DNA of 64,000 nucleotides from Candidatus Lucifugimonas marina (lineage in GTDB: Bacteria; Chloroflexota; Dehalococcoidia; Lucifugimonadales; Lucifugimonadaceae), in assembly GCA_029593915.1 (NCBI GenBank), contig CP046147.1:1488001-1552000 (forward strand), read 5' to 3'. The position numbers and the translations under genes were made by a program. The notes beneath the pieces are model-generated. The model was not told the DNA's origin and did not search any database. It saw only the letters and a program-made list of their open reading frames with translations. Shown here piece after piece: positions 35,317-44,381 of the stretch (position 1 is the first letter of the stretch; each line of letters starts with the position of its first letter).

Positions 35317-35519
35317 AATCCTCCGTGAACAATACGATCCAAGCGGAGGATTTAGCGCGCCTGGTTCAAGTTGCAACCCAATCCGTTCGATTGCATCTAA
35401 ACTGTAGATCGAACCAGTTAGGTGTCTTAGAGCGATTTCAGAAAGCGATGAGCAGTGGACGAACAGGCATACAGGGGAAAGAATCATCCGCCCTATTGCA
35501 CGTGCGCGAATTGCACTGC
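35317..35519. other. Gene-poor stretch with several paired repeats
   Basis: The gap 35295-35622 has no convincing gene. It contains AATCCTCCG (35317-35325) opposite CGGAGGATT (35344-35352), nine perfect pairs. CTGGTTC (35361-35367) faces GAACCAG (35411-35417), and GCAGTG (35452-35457) faces CACTGC (35514-35519). CAACC and GGTTG pair further on. A 94-codon plus-strand frame (35325-35609) crosses it but looks unlike a protein. The first hairpin could end the response-regulator transcript, though no T-run follows. A structured RNA is possible. Confidence 0.35.
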
Positions 35520-35622
35520 CAACCGTCTCAAAAGAAATTCAGAAGCGGGACCAAAGGGCTTGGTTGCCAAAGTATTGCGGGTGTTACGCCTGAAGCGTTA
35601 GACCGATAATGTTGCTCTCTGG

Positions 35623-35841
35623 CTAGTTGAGGCTGTCGGTTCCGAAGAACTTGCCCCACGCCCAGCCGATACCCAGACCAATCAGCATCGAAAACGGTAT
35701 TCCGAACAGTAGGCTAACCAAAGCGACGTCTTTGGCATTCGTTTCCGTGTCATCGAACTGCAGCAGGGAGATAGCCATGAAGGCGATACCCATAGCGAAG
35801 CCAAGACCAGCCCCCATTAGTGCCGGTTTACTAAATCTCAA
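35623..35841 (-). CDS. Small two-helix membrane protein
   Basis: A 72-residue protein with two hydrophobic segments (about 9-27, rich in Gly and Met: GAGLGFAMGIAFMAISLL; and about 40-63: ALVSLLFGIPFSMLIGLGIG) joined by an acidic loop (DDTETNAKD). The C-terminus ends in a short polar tail. I do not recognise the family. The amphipathic spacing and charge pattern favour a real gene. It lies 34 bases downstream of the C45 peptidase gene in the same direction and may be its partner. Confidence 0.55.
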   Translation of the reverse strand: MRFSKPALMGAGLGFAMGIAFMAISLLQFDDTETNAKDVALVSLLFGIPFSMLIGLGIGWAWGKFFGTDSLN

Positions 35842-35875
35842 CTGAGTTGATCTCCCAATAAGCGCTTAGGCAGCA

Positions 35876-36961
35876 TTAGCCCGCGTTATAAATTTCGTAG
35901 GTGTTCTCGCACGGATTACCGTTTGAAACGTGCATTCGATTTTCGCCTGGTTCAAGGATGATCGAAATTACGCTGCGCTGCCACCCAGTATTTACGTCAT
36001 CGTTGGGGTGTCTACAGATCGATGTTGGGAAACCATCGTGATCGGAAAGTAACGCTTTTGCGTGGTCGATTGAAACTTTGCCGTTGGATAGTTGCGCAGA
36101 CAGCAGCCCTCGCCCGCGGTCACGACGCTCAAACGATTGACCATAGATTCGTTCAGAGTACTGTTCGTTGTTCGCAGTCATCTCCGGATGGACGCAGTGA
36201 TTGGTATGCACTAGCACTCCGTCCGAGTCAGCCTCAATCGATTCCACTGAGCCTGGAGCAATCTCCAGATTCAACGGACCTTCGGTCGTGATCATCGCTG
36301 CGTTCGCCGTTAATGCTCTTGGAGCAGATTTCACGGCGGCAACAGCATCGTCGGTCGTTTGCGCTTCAAGAATTGCTCTTACAAAGAAATACCACGGTAA
36401 TCCTGATGAATTTGAAGGTCCGTTCAAAGCATTCATACAAATCCCAATGCCCGACGAACTAAACCCCATGTAAGCGACCAACCCCGGCTGAAGCCATGAG
36501 GTAAACGACGCTTTGCCAAGACCTTTGCGGGTGATCACAGCTGAGAGTGGCGCCATTGCAGGATCGTTGTCCCAGTTCTGCCCCGCAAACCCTTTTCCGG
36601 ATTCTGCCGCCTCGTCCGAAACCATGATCGACGTACAGCCCTCTGACGTATCAGCAAGCATATTCCGTGCGTTCAGCACCATGAGTCGTTCTACAGGCAC
36701 TCCAGATGCCTCAGCAGTGCCACGTAATTCATCGAGAGGGTCGGGAAAGTACTCATCGACCCTGCCGAAGCTGCGTCGAGCTACATTTTCAGCCTGATTC
36801 CACGAAATCTTGGTTTGCGAGCCTTTGTTGAATCGCTCGAGTACTAGTTCTGATAGTTCAACTATCTGACCGCGGAAATGTTCGCCTATTTGATGTCCCA
36901 TATCGATAGGAGAACCTGAAACTGTTAGTTCAGGAAATCGTGCACTGTTCGCTGATGTCAT
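35876..36961 (-). CDS. C45 family peptidase / acyl-CoA:6-APA acyltransferase-like
   Basis: An Ntn-hydrolase of 361 residues from ATG 36961; the frame extends upstream but would overlap the divergent dehydratase gene. The nucleophile is the Cys in DTSEGCTSIMV, normally freed by self-cleavage after Gly. Other family marks are GQIGEHFRGQ-like MGHQIGEHFRGQ, GFAGQNWDNDP, AYMGFSSSGIGICMNALNG and HTNHCVHP. Family members hydrolyse amide bonds of acylated amines or peptides (isopenicillin N acyltransferase, carcinine hydrolase). The substrate here is unknown. Confidence 0.85.
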   Translation of the reverse strand: MTSANSARFPELTVSGSPIDMGHQIGEHFRGQIVELSELVLERFNKGSQTKISWNQAENVARRSFGRVDEYFPDPLDELRGTAEASGVPVERLMVLNARNMLADTSEGCTSIMVSDEAAESGKGFAGQNWDNDPAMAPLSAVITRKGLGKASFTSWLQPGLVAYMGFSSSGIGICMNALNGPSNSSGLPWYFFVRAILEAQTTDDAVAAVKSAPRALTANAAMITTEGPLNLEIAPGSVESIEADSDGVLVHTNHCVHPEMTANNEQYSERIYGQSFERRDRGRGLLSAQLSNGKVSIDHAKALLSDHDGFPTSICRHPNDDVNTGWQRSVISIILEPGENRMHVSNGNPCENTYEIYNAG

Positions 36962-37093
36962 GTTGTCTAGATTGCCCTTCGTAAATCCTGAATTCCTAGC
37001 GACGGAGACTGATGACAACAAAATAACACCGGGTTGTTTGCTAGACTCGCCGCCTCTTGAGAAATCTTTAGCCAATTGTGAGGGTACGAATCG

Positions 37094-38860
37094 ATGGGAA
37101 CAGACCAGGCCAACGGCAAAATACTTCGGTCGGCGGAGTGGTTTGGAACGAAAGATCTTGAAGGATTCCTTCACCGCGCAGGTCTTAAGAATCAGGGATG
37201 GTCAGAGGAATCGTTCGCTGGACGACCGGTAATCGGAATAGCCAATTCGTGGTCGGAAGCTACTCACTGCAACGCTCACCTTCGTGGATTGGCTGAGCAC
37301 GTGAAGCGAGGCATCCTTGCTGCGGGTGGATTTCCAATCGAATTCCCAACGATTTCTCTTGGTGAATTTTTCCTTTCGCCAACTTCGATGTTTTGTCGAA
37401 ACCTGATGTCTATGGACACCGAGGAAATGATCCGCGGCCTCCCGATTGACGGCGTAGTTCTACTCTCTGGCTGTGACAAAACAACTCCAGCAATGCTTAT
37501 GGGAGCTGCCTCGGCCGATCTTCCAGCGATCGTTCTCACCGGTGGTCCTCAGTTGAAAGGTAACTGGAAGGGTGAGGAACTCGGTTCATGCACAGACTGC
37601 CGACGTTACTGGTCGGAGCTACGCGCCGGGACGATTACGCAGGCCGATTACGATTCGATGGAAGCTGCCATCTACCGATCACCCGGCCACTGCATGGTGA
37701 TGGGGACAGCATCGACGATGGGAGCAATCGTCGAGACCCTCGGAATGTCTCTACCGGGTGGAGCCGCTGTTCCTGGAGCTGACTCACGCCGTAAGATTCT
37801 CGCTGAGAACTCAGGACGAGCAGCCGTAGATCTTGTTCGAAAAGGTATCCGTCCTTCCGACATTCTCACTCAAGACGCCTTCGACAATGCGATTCGTATG
37901 CTGCTAGCTGCGGGTGGGTCTACGAACGCGATCATTCACTTAACTGCAATTGCCGGGCGTGCAGGAATAAAACTGCCATTGGAGCGATTCAATGAACTTT
38001 CTGAATCTACTCCAGTGATCGTCAATCTGAAGCCTGGCGGCAAATACTTGATGGAGGATCTCTTCTACGCAGGTGGTGTTGAAGCTGTTCTCAAGAAGAT
38101 GTCGGGTCTGTTGAAGCTCGACTGCCTGACCGTGACCGGCGAAACGCTCGGCGATAACATCGCCGATGCAGAGTGCCACAACGATGATGTTGTTCTTTCA
38201 CCCGAAGCCCCGCTCGCCAAAGAGGGCGGACTAACCGTTCTCAAAGGCTCGCTCGCACCTGATGGCGCAGTGATCAAGCACATCGCGGCATCTCCTGAGC
38301 TAATGAAGCACACAGGGAGAGCGGTTGTCTTTGAAAATCCGCTTGATCTAAAAAATCGAATCGATGATCCCGATCTTGACGTGACTAAGGAAGACATCCT
38401 TGTGATGAAGGGAGCGGGTCCAGTTGGTGGCCCCGGAATGCCCGAAGCTGGATTCCTCCCGTTGCCTAAGAAGCTGTTGGCTCAAGGCGTACGAGATATG
38501 GTTCGCATTTCTGACGCCCGCATGAGCGGAACTGCCTTCGGAACCATCGTTCTTCACGTGTCACCTGAATCGCATGTTGGTGGGCCGTTGGCACTTGTTC
38601 AGTCTGGAGACATGATCACGTTGGATGTCGAAGGCAAATCACTTGATTTGAACGTAGATGAAGCTGAACTCGCACGACGTCGCGCAGAATTACCTGAACC
38701 TGTAGCCGATGGTGGCTTCGCACGTGGCTACGGCAAGATGTATTCGCAACACATCACACAGGCTCAAGACGGATGTGACTTCGACTTCCTAATCGGGAAG
38801 ACGCCGGTCGAAACTCACGTTGAAGTTGCCGGACACAATGCCGGTTTCCACACCGGCTGA
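37094..38860 (+). CDS. IlvD/Edd family dehydratase, pentonate type
   Basis: An iron-sulfur dehydratase of 588 residues. It matches the sugar-acid branch more than valine-pathway IlvD: RSAEWFGT, FAGRPVIGIANSWSEATHCNAH, GGFPIEFPTISLGE. Cluster cysteines are in ATHCNAH, LLSGCDKTTPAML and PGHCMVMGTASTMG. The substrate-binding GGSTNAIIHLTAIAGR and the RISDARMSGTAFGT segment are intact. It likely dehydrates L-arabonate, D-xylonate or a similar acid. It is divergent from the C45 gene and ends exactly one base before the convergent aldo/keto reductase. Confidence 0.9.
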   Translation: MGTDQANGKILRSAEWFGTKDLEGFLHRAGLKNQGWSEESFAGRPVIGIANSWSEATHCNAHLRGLAEHVKRGILAAGGFPIEFPTISLGEFFLSPTSMFCRNLMSMDTEEMIRGLPIDGVVLLSGCDKTTPAMLMGAASADLPAIVLTGGPQLKGNWKGEELGSCTDCRRYWSELRAGTITQADYDSMEAAIYRSPGHCMVMGTASTMGAIVETLGMSLPGGAAVPGADSRRKILAENSGRAAVDLVRKGIRPSDILTQDAFDNAIRMLLAAGGSTNAIIHLTAIAGRAGIKLPLERFNELSESTPVIVNLKPGGKYLMEDLFYAGGVEAVLKKMSGLLKLDCLTVTGETLGDNIADAECHNDDVVLSPEAPLAKEGGLTVLKGSLAPDGAVIKHIAASPELMKHTGRAVVFENPLDLKNRIDDPDLDVTKEDILVMKGAGPVGGPGMPEAGFLPLPKKLLAQGVRDMVRISDARMSGTAFGTIVLHVSPESHVGGPLALVQSGDMITLDVEGKSLDLNVDEAELARRRAELPEPVADGGFARGYGKMYSQHITQAQDGCDFDFLIGKTPVETHVEVAGHNAGFHTG

Positions 38861-39886
38861 TCAATCAGGTGTCGGAGCGTTGTCGGGAATGAGCCCGGCA
38901 GCGCGCATGTCGTTCCAAACAGCCGCAGGAATTTCTTGCTGAACCATCGCTATGTTCTGCTCAAGTTCAGCGATTGATTGCGCCCCCGGCACTGCTGTAG
39001 CGACAGCTGGGTGTGCAAGCACGAACTGCAAAGCCGCCGCTTTGAGATCGACTCCGTACGCATTACAGATCTGTGTGAGTTTCCGTGCTTGATCTACAAG
39101 ATCGTCGGATGCCTGCTCGTAGTTGAACGTCACAGGCTTCGACAAATCTCTGGCGAGAATGCCTGAGTTGTAAGGTCCGCCAATTGTGATCTTCACATCG
39201 CGTTCCACACACTCGGGAAGGAATTCCGCCAAGCCAGAATGGTCGAGCAGAGTGTATCGACCAGCGAGCAGAATAAGATCCAGATCGAAGCGCCGAATGA
39301 ATTTTAGAGGCATCTGCCATTCGTTCATTCCGCAGCCGATTGCCTTGATAACACCTTGTTCTCGTAGTTCGATCAATGCGGGAAAGGCCTCGTTAAGAGC
39401 CTGTTCTTCACCGTATGCTTCAACATCTGGATCGTGAACGTAAATGATCTCGACGCTATCAAGATTCAACCGTTTCAGACTCTCTTCAATCGAACGATGA
39501 ACATCATCACGAGTCCAACTATTCACAGCAGTCAACTGGCCAATACCGTCGGGGTCATCATCGGGAGTGACACCACCAGGCACGGGGTTCAGCACCCGAC
39601 CAATCTTCGTAGAAATTACAAACGAATCGCGATCTGCCGAGGCATACGAAGAATGACCTACTCGGGCTTCCGCCCGACCTTCGCCATAAAGCGGTGCTGT
39701 GTCAACGTAGGAGATTCCAAGCTCTTGAGCACGATTCATTACCGTTACGGCGACATCATGCGCTGTGCCGCCGTAAAGTCCGTCACCCATGACAGACCCG
39801 CTCAAAGGCGCAGTCCCAAGACCAAGTCTCGGAACTGAAATGCCAGTGTTACCTAATTGAACTTTTTTGAACGGATCCATTGTCAT
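38861..39886 (-). CDS. Aldo/keto reductase, aldose 1-dehydrogenase-like
   Basis: A 341-residue AKR similar to L-fucose / D-threo-aldose 1-dehydrogenases and pyridoxal dehydrogenase. The tetrad is present: Asp and Tyr in YVDTAPLYGEGRAE, Lys in ISTKIGRVLNP and His in IIYVHDPDVEA. The NAD(P)-binding end reads GGPYNSGILA and LAHPAVATAVPGAQS. Oxidising an aldose to its lactone would feed the sugar-acid dehydratase next door. The start may be ATG 39886 or the second Met (MDPF). Confidence 0.9.
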   Translation of the reverse strand: MTMDPFKKVQLGNTGISVPRLGLGTAPLSGSVMGDGLYGGTAHDVAVTVMNRAQELGISYVDTAPLYGEGRAEARVGHSSYASADRDSFVISTKIGRVLNPVPGGVTPDDDPDGIGQLTAVNSWTRDDVHRSIEESLKRLNLDSVEIIYVHDPDVEAYGEEQALNEAFPALIELREQGVIKAIGCGMNEWQMPLKFIRRFDLDLILLAGRYTLLDHSGLAEFLPECVERDVKITIGGPYNSGILARDLSKPVTFNYEQASDDLVDQARKLTQICNAYGVDLKAAALQFVLAHPAVATAVPGAQSIAELEQNIAMVQQEIPAAVWNDMRAAGLIPDNAPTPD

Positions 39887-39924
39887 GACCTGCCGTACGG
39901 ATTACTAAAAGCTGTTTCGATGAG

Positions 39925-40989
39925 TTACTTCGAAACCAGTGCCGCTATCGCGTCGCCAACACCTTCTGTAGTCGACGATCCACCCAGATCTGGCGTAAGA
40001 ATCTCTCCCTGTTCCAACAACTGCAGAACAGCAGCATCGACATCCGCGGCAGCTTCGTTTTCGCCGAGGTGCCGCAACATCATCGCACCGGTAAGAATCT
40101 GGGCCATCGGGTTTGCAATGCCCTGCCCTGCGATGTCAGGAGCGGAACCGTGAGTAGGCTCGAACATAGAAGGAACTGATGTGTCGGGGTTAATGTTTGC
40201 GCTCGAAGCCAGCCCCATGCTTCCCGTGATAATTGCTCCGATGTCGGTAACGATGTCACCAAACAGGTTCGGTGCAACGATTACGTCAAACATCTCGGGT
40301 CGGCGTACGAGGTCCATGCAAGCGGCATCGATCAACAGTGAATCGGAATCGATGTCTGGATATTCCTCAGAAATCTCTTCGAAAGTACGGTCCCAAATGG
40401 TCATGTAGCCAAGGGCGTTCGACTTCGTAATCGAAGTAACGTGGTTCTTCTTGCCGCGTTCTCGAGCCAGATCGAATGCGTACCGAATTGCGCGGTCACA
40501 ACCCTTCTTTGTGTAGATAGCCGTCTGAACTGCAACTTCATCAGGGGTCTGGTGATAAGCGAACCCGCCGATGTTCAGGTATTCACCTTCAGTGTTCTCT
40601 CGAATAACTGTCAGGTCGATGTCGTATGGCTTCTTGCCTGAGAGAGGCGATTCGACACCCGGGTACAAAACTGATGGTCGGAGACAGATGTACTGGTCAA
40701 ACTTACGACGGATTGGCAGGAGTAGACCGTCGAGAGTGATGTTGTCTTGAATGTCGGGATGCCCAACCGCTCCAAGGAACACAGCATTGAAATCTTCTAG
40801 TGTCTCCAAAGAATCTTCCGGCATCATCCTGCCGTTTTTGAAGTAGTAGTCGGAACTCCAAGGGAACTCGGTGTAGTCCCACGTGATTCCGTATTTGGGA
40901 GCGAGAGCGTCGAGCACCTTCATCCCTTCGTTTACTACATCGACTCCGATGCCATCGCCCTTGACGATCGCTATTTTGTGAGTTGCCAT
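39925..40989 (-). CDS. Tartrate/D-malate-type dehydrogenase (isopropylmalate DH family)
   Basis: A decarboxylating beta-hydroxyacid dehydrogenase of 354 residues, using NAD and a divalent metal. Substrate and metal residues are visible: LRPSVLYPGV, TVIRENTEGEYLNIGG, the Lys of SITKSNALGYM, and the Asp pair in APNLFGDIVTDIGA; NAD binding at FEPTHGSAPDIAGQG. The missing leucine-pathway loop and the RENTEGEY context favour the TtuC/DmlA group (tartrate, D-malate) over LeuB. It follows a dehydrogenase of the hydroxyisobutyrate family. Confidence 0.9.
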   Translation of the reverse strand: MATHKIAIVKGDGIGVDVVNEGMKVLDALAPKYGITWDYTEFPWSSDYYFKNGRMMPEDSLETLEDFNAVFLGAVGHPDIQDNITLDGLLLPIRRKFDQYICLRPSVLYPGVESPLSGKKPYDIDLTVIRENTEGEYLNIGGFAYHQTPDEVAVQTAIYTKKGCDRAIRYAFDLARERGKKNHVTSITKSNALGYMTIWDRTFEEISEEYPDIDSDSLLIDAACMDLVRRPEMFDVIVAPNLFGDIVTDIGAIITGSMGLASSANINPDTSVPSMFEPTHGSAPDIAGQGIANPMAQILTGAMMLRHLGENEAAADVDAAVLQLLEQGEILTPDLGGSSTTEGVGDAIAALVSK

Positions 40990-41041
40990 TCTTTGGATTT
41001 CCTATCATTTGTTACTAAATTCAGATATGAAGTTCGGTTGA

Positions 41042-41914
41042 TTACTTGGATCGTTCTTCTATGAGTTCGAGAACACCAGAAATGTCGTGTTCGTTTTTGC
41101 CCTGATCCATCATGGTTTGGTACATCTCAAGCGCTTTAGAAGCCATTTCGAGTGACAACCCATCACCTTCAGCAAGTTGCCCGATGATCCCAAGGTCCTT
41201 GTAAATAAGTCGAAGCGGCGCTGCAGAGTCTGGGAAGTCTCGAGCCGCGGTGATAGGAGCGTTTCGCTCGACCATTGTGCTGCCGCCCCAGCTAACACCT
41301 AGAAGGTCAGCTGCAACCTGAACATCAACATTGGCTGAATTCGCCAGAGCGAACGCCTCAGCCGCTGCAACGGTGTGAACGCCTACCAGTAGCTGGTTGA
41401 TCAGCTTCATCGCCGTTCCGGCGCCCGTAGGCCCCATCAGCTTGATAGTTGCGCCCATCTTGGCGAAGTACTCTTGAGCAAGCTCAAAAGCTTCTTCTGA
41501 GCCGCCGACCATGATCGATAGCGTGCCGGCTGCTGCTCCACCTGGTCCTCCAGATATTGGAGCATCAAGAAAGTGAGCGCCTTTGGCTTCTGCTGCTTTC
41601 GCACAATCGCGGGAAGTCGCAATGTCGACAGTACCGTGATCAACAATCACCTGACCGGCTTTTGCGTTGGCTATTACACCGTCATCGCCAAGCAGCAGGT
41701 CTCGCGATGTTTTCACGTCGGGAAGGCAAACCAACACCGTGTCGACCTTCTGCGTAAGGTCAGCGACTGAGGTTGCGCCCTTGGCACCGCGATCGATCAT
41801 CGCTTCTATCTTTGACTGAGTGCGAGTGAATACGGTCAGGTCGGCGCCTTTCTCCAAAAGGTTGTCGACCATCCCCTGCCCCATGTAACCAAGACCAACA
41901 AACCCGACTGACAT
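41042..41914 (-). CDS. 3-hydroxyisobutyrate dehydrogenase family protein
   Basis: A 290-residue beta-hydroxyacid dehydrogenase from ATG 41914, where MSVGFVGLGYMGQGM gives the NAD loop; the frame upstream is not conserved. Substrate motif DAPISGGPGGAAAGTLSIMVGG and catalytic Lys in GAGTAMKLINQLL are standard. It could act on 3-hydroxyisobutyrate, tartronate semialdehyde or a related acid. The neighbouring tartrate-type dehydrogenase makes a glycerate/tartronate route plausible, as inference only. It lies 52 bases upstream of that gene, probably co-transcribed. Confidence 0.9.
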   Translation of the reverse strand: MSVGFVGLGYMGQGMVDNLLEKGADLTVFTRTQSKIEAMIDRGAKGATSVADLTQKVDTVLVCLPDVKTSRDLLLGDDGVIANAKAGQVIVDHGTVDIATSRDCAKAAEAKGAHFLDAPISGGPGGAAAGTLSIMVGGSEEAFELAQEYFAKMGATIKLMGPTGAGTAMKLINQLLVGVHTVAAAEAFALANSANVDVQVAADLLGVSWGGSTMVERNAPITAARDFPDSAAPLRLIYKDLGIIGQLAEGDGLSLEMASKALEMYQTMMDQGKNEHDISGVLELIEERSK

Positions 41915-42073
41915 TATTTGCGAACTCCCGCTAAGCGACCGTTGATTGTGAACGGCACTGGAAAAAATAGACATACGAGAGAACTGTCCTCTCGATCAGC
42001 GCAGCGATTATATCCGCAACTCAACCCCTACTAACCGAAGTTGGCGGAAATAATCATCTATTCCTAAACGCTT

Positions 42074-42116
42074 AAATCAAAAAGAGCGTCGGATTACCCG
42101 ACGCCCTTTTTGATTT
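42074..42116. terminator. Bidirectional terminator
   Basis: A long inverted repeat: AAATCAAAAAG, one mismatch, GCGTCGG (42074-42092), a five-base loop, then CCGACGC, one mismatch, CTTTTTGATTT (42098-42116). With A-rich and T-rich flanks on both sides it can work on either strand. It lies 16 bases after the DppC-like stop (minus strand) and ends that operon before the hydroxyisobutyrate-type gene. Confidence 0.92.
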
Positions 42117-42131
42117 TTCGTAGATTCGAAA

Positions 42132-43175
42132 CTAGTCGAGCTGACGCAACCGTGGGTCGAGTCGGTCTCGCAGCCAGTCACCGAAGAAGTTTAGGGCCAT
42201 CACAACCAAGAAGATTGCGAATCCAGGCCAGAACGAAATCCACCAAGCTTCTTCAACGAACTGACGTCCGTCAGCAACACTCTTACCCCAAGCTGGAATC
42301 GGGTCAGGGATTCCGGCACCGAGGAAAGACAGAGTTGATTCAGTAAGAATCAGCTGTCCTACACGAAGTGAAGCAACAACAAGAATCGTGCTGAACGTAC
42401 CAGGCAGAATGTGCTTGAGCACGATTCGTAGTGGTGACGCACCAGCGATCTTTGCTGCCTGTACGTACTCCTGACCACGAATGGTCAAAACGTCCGCACG
42501 TACCTGTCGCACGAATGGCGTCCATGCCACCAGTGCGATCAGCAAGATCACGACCCCTTCGGCCGCACCTCCTGACGTTAGGAATAGCTGGGCTATCACC
42601 AATGCGATAAGAATGAACGGCAACGCCAAGAAGATGTCGACGAATCGCATTAGGAATTCGTCAGTCCAACCTCCGAAGTATCCTGCCGCAATACCCATCA
42701 GAGAACCAATGATGATTCCTGAGGTCAGAGCATACGCAGTCACCTTGAGTGAGATCCTAGCACCGTGGACAACACGGGAAAGCACGTCACGTCCCAAGTT
42801 ATCAGCACCAAGAATGTACTTCGAACGTGGAAACGAGTTCTTCTTCGCCCGGTTGTACGCCGAACGCTCTTTAGTGATCGTCAAATCGTAATCAGCCGAA
42901 TCAGGCGTTACGTTGAACTCTGGTCGAGCTGCCCCCCAAGTTGGCGGGTAGTTGCGGAAGCTAAGTGACTGTTCGATCGGGTCTGCTGGCGAAACGATCG
43001 GAGCGAAAACTCCTGCGATAAGCAACACCGTCATGATGAACAACGGTAGTAGCGGCCACCTTCGGAACAGATAGAACGCCTGTGAACCGAATGAACGCTT
43101 CACGACTGTTCGAAGTTCCGCACCGATTGCGGGAGTCGCTGTATTTGTTGATTGTGTATCAGCTTGCTGAGACAT
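42132..43175 (-). CDS. Dipeptide/oligopeptide ABC permease (DppC-like)
   Basis: A 347-residue inner-membrane permease with an N-terminal cytoplasmic stretch and first helix (PLFIMTVLLIAGVFAPIVSP), a periplasmic region, then five helices. The class marks are ILGADNLGRDVLSRVVHGARISL and the EAA loop QEYVQAAKIAGASPLRIVLKHILP. Its partner DppB-like gene lies 45 bases upstream. No ATPase gene (DppD/F) follows, because a terminator closes the operon, so these must come from elsewhere. Substrates of this class range from peptides to sugars and opines. Confidence 0.94.
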   Translation of the reverse strand: MSQQADTQSTNTATPAIGAELRTVVKRSFGSQAFYLFRRWPLLPLFIMTVLLIAGVFAPIVSPADPIEQSLSFRNYPPTWGAARPEFNVTPDSADYDLTITKERSAYNRAKKNSFPRSKYILGADNLGRDVLSRVVHGARISLKVTAYALTSGIIIGSLMGIAAGYFGGWTDEFLMRFVDIFLALPFILIALVIAQLFLTSGGAAEGVVILLIALVAWTPFVRQVRADVLTIRGQEYVQAAKIAGASPLRIVLKHILPGTFSTILVVASLRVGQLILTESTLSFLGAGIPDPIPAWGKSVADGRQFVEEAWWISFWPGFAIFLVVMALNFFGDWLRDRLDPRLRQLD

Positions 43176-43220
43176 TTTCCTGCGCTAACTATTTACTGGT
43201 CTGGAGAAATTCGAGTTTGA

Positions 43221-44156
43221 TTAGTCGTATCGAATTCGTGGGTCAATGTAGGCATACAGCAAGTCGGTAATGAAGGTCATTCCCACGAACAGAATCGTGA
43301 AGAAGAACACCACACCCTGAAGAACAGGGAAGTCATTTGCGTTCACTGCATCAATCGCCATCTGCCCCATTCCAGGCCAGGCGAAAATCGTTTCGACAAG
43401 AACCGAACCTGTCAGGAAGAAGGTCAGTCCAAGAGTCATACCCGTAAGTGGCTGGATTAGAGCGTTCTTGAACGCGTGCTTCCAGATAACCATGTTGTTT
43501 CCAACACCCTTCGCACGGGCGAGACGAACATACTCAGAATCGAGCACCTCCAGCATGGCAGTTCGAGTAATTCGCATATAGAAAGCGAACCCTCCAGACG
43601 CCAGGGTGATCGTAGGCAGGACCAGGTGTTTAACATCCCAAATACTGTCGCCTTTTAGCCCCGCAGGGAACACCTGCCATTTCACTGCAAACAGCATGAT
43701 CAGAACAAGACCAAGCCAGAACTGTGGCACCGCCTGACCTAGCAAGGCGAAGAATCTACCTACGTAGTCCCAAATGGAACCTCGTTTCACTGCCGAGAGT
43801 ATTCCAAGTGGAATTCCGACTACGAAAGAGAGGATGAACGCGGTCGCACCGAGGTGCAAAGTCGACGGTAGTCGTTGAGTGACCACACGAGATACCGGCT
43901 TACGGTCTCGGATAGTTTCACCCATGTCACCCTTCAGGGTGCGTCCGAGCCAAAGAGCGTACTGCACAGGAACTGCGCGGTCTAACGCCAGTCGTTTCCG
44001 TAATGCCGCTTCGCTTTCAGGAGTCAGACCATAGCCTGACGTTGCGTATAGCAAGAGAGGGTCGCCAGCAGCTCGGGAGAGCAAGAAGACAGCCAGTGTG
44101 GCAACCACAATACTGACTAACGAGAAGATGAATCTACGAATAATAAAGCGCCGCAT
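43221..44156 (-). CDS. Dipeptide/oligopeptide ABC permease (DppB-like)
   Basis: A 311-residue membrane permease of the DppB/OppB type: N-terminal helix (RRFIFSLVSIVVATLAVFLL), RAAGDPLLLY, LDRAVPVQYALWLGRTLKGDMGE, and the EAA loop SEYVRLARAKGVGNNMVIWKH. It ends in a helix and YIDPRIRYD, as usual. It sits between the substrate-binding protein and the second permease on the minus strand. A 225-base gap to the binding-protein gene holds a strong hairpin at 44302-44332. Confidence 0.95.
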   Translation of the reverse strand: MRRFIIRRFIFSLVSIVVATLAVFLLSRAAGDPLLLYATSGYGLTPESEAALRKRLALDRAVPVQYALWLGRTLKGDMGETIRDRKPVSRVVTQRLPSTLHLGATAFILSFVVGIPLGILSAVKRGSIWDYVGRFFALLGQAVPQFWLGLVLIMLFAVKWQVFPAGLKGDSIWDVKHLVLPTITLASGGFAFYMRITRTAMLEVLDSEYVRLARAKGVGNNMVIWKHAFKNALIQPLTGMTLGLTFFLTGSVLVETIFAWPGMGQMAIDAVNANDFPVLQGVVFFFTILFVGMTFITDLLYAYIDPRIRYD

Positions 44157-44301
44157 TGATTCCCTTGAATCTTAATAATTAATTGCTAGTGACTAAAGCC
44201 CAGCGAGGTTACCACAGATGGAGCATCTTACGACTTGTTTCGTTCTCGAAAGAAGGGCGTAAATGCGCCATTTAATTGGCATGCTGTTCTGACTTAAATG
44301 C

Positions 44302-44332
44302 GAAGGGGCTCATCATAACGATGAGCCCCTTC
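44302..44332 (-). promoter_or_regulatory. Intercistronic hairpin between binding protein and permeases
   Basis: GAAGGGGCTCATC (44302-44314), loop ATAAC, GATGAGCCCCTTC (44320-44332): thirteen perfect pairs. It lies 50 bases after the binding-protein stop and 146 before the DppB-like start on the transcribed strand, with no T-run after it. This is the usual site for a 3'-stabilising or partly terminating element that keeps the binding protein more abundant than the permeases. Confidence 0.85.
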
Positions 44333-44381
44333 ACCAATTGCACGTCAACTGCTTTCACAGATGACTCAATCAGGAGTCGAA

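Noticed and set aside
35325-35609. 94-codon plus-strand frame after the response regulator
   Set aside because: No ribosome site, composition unlike neighbours and it lies over paired repeats.
35295-35622. RNase P RNA, tmRNA or SRP RNA in the gap
   Set aside because: None of the conserved core sequences of these RNAs is present.
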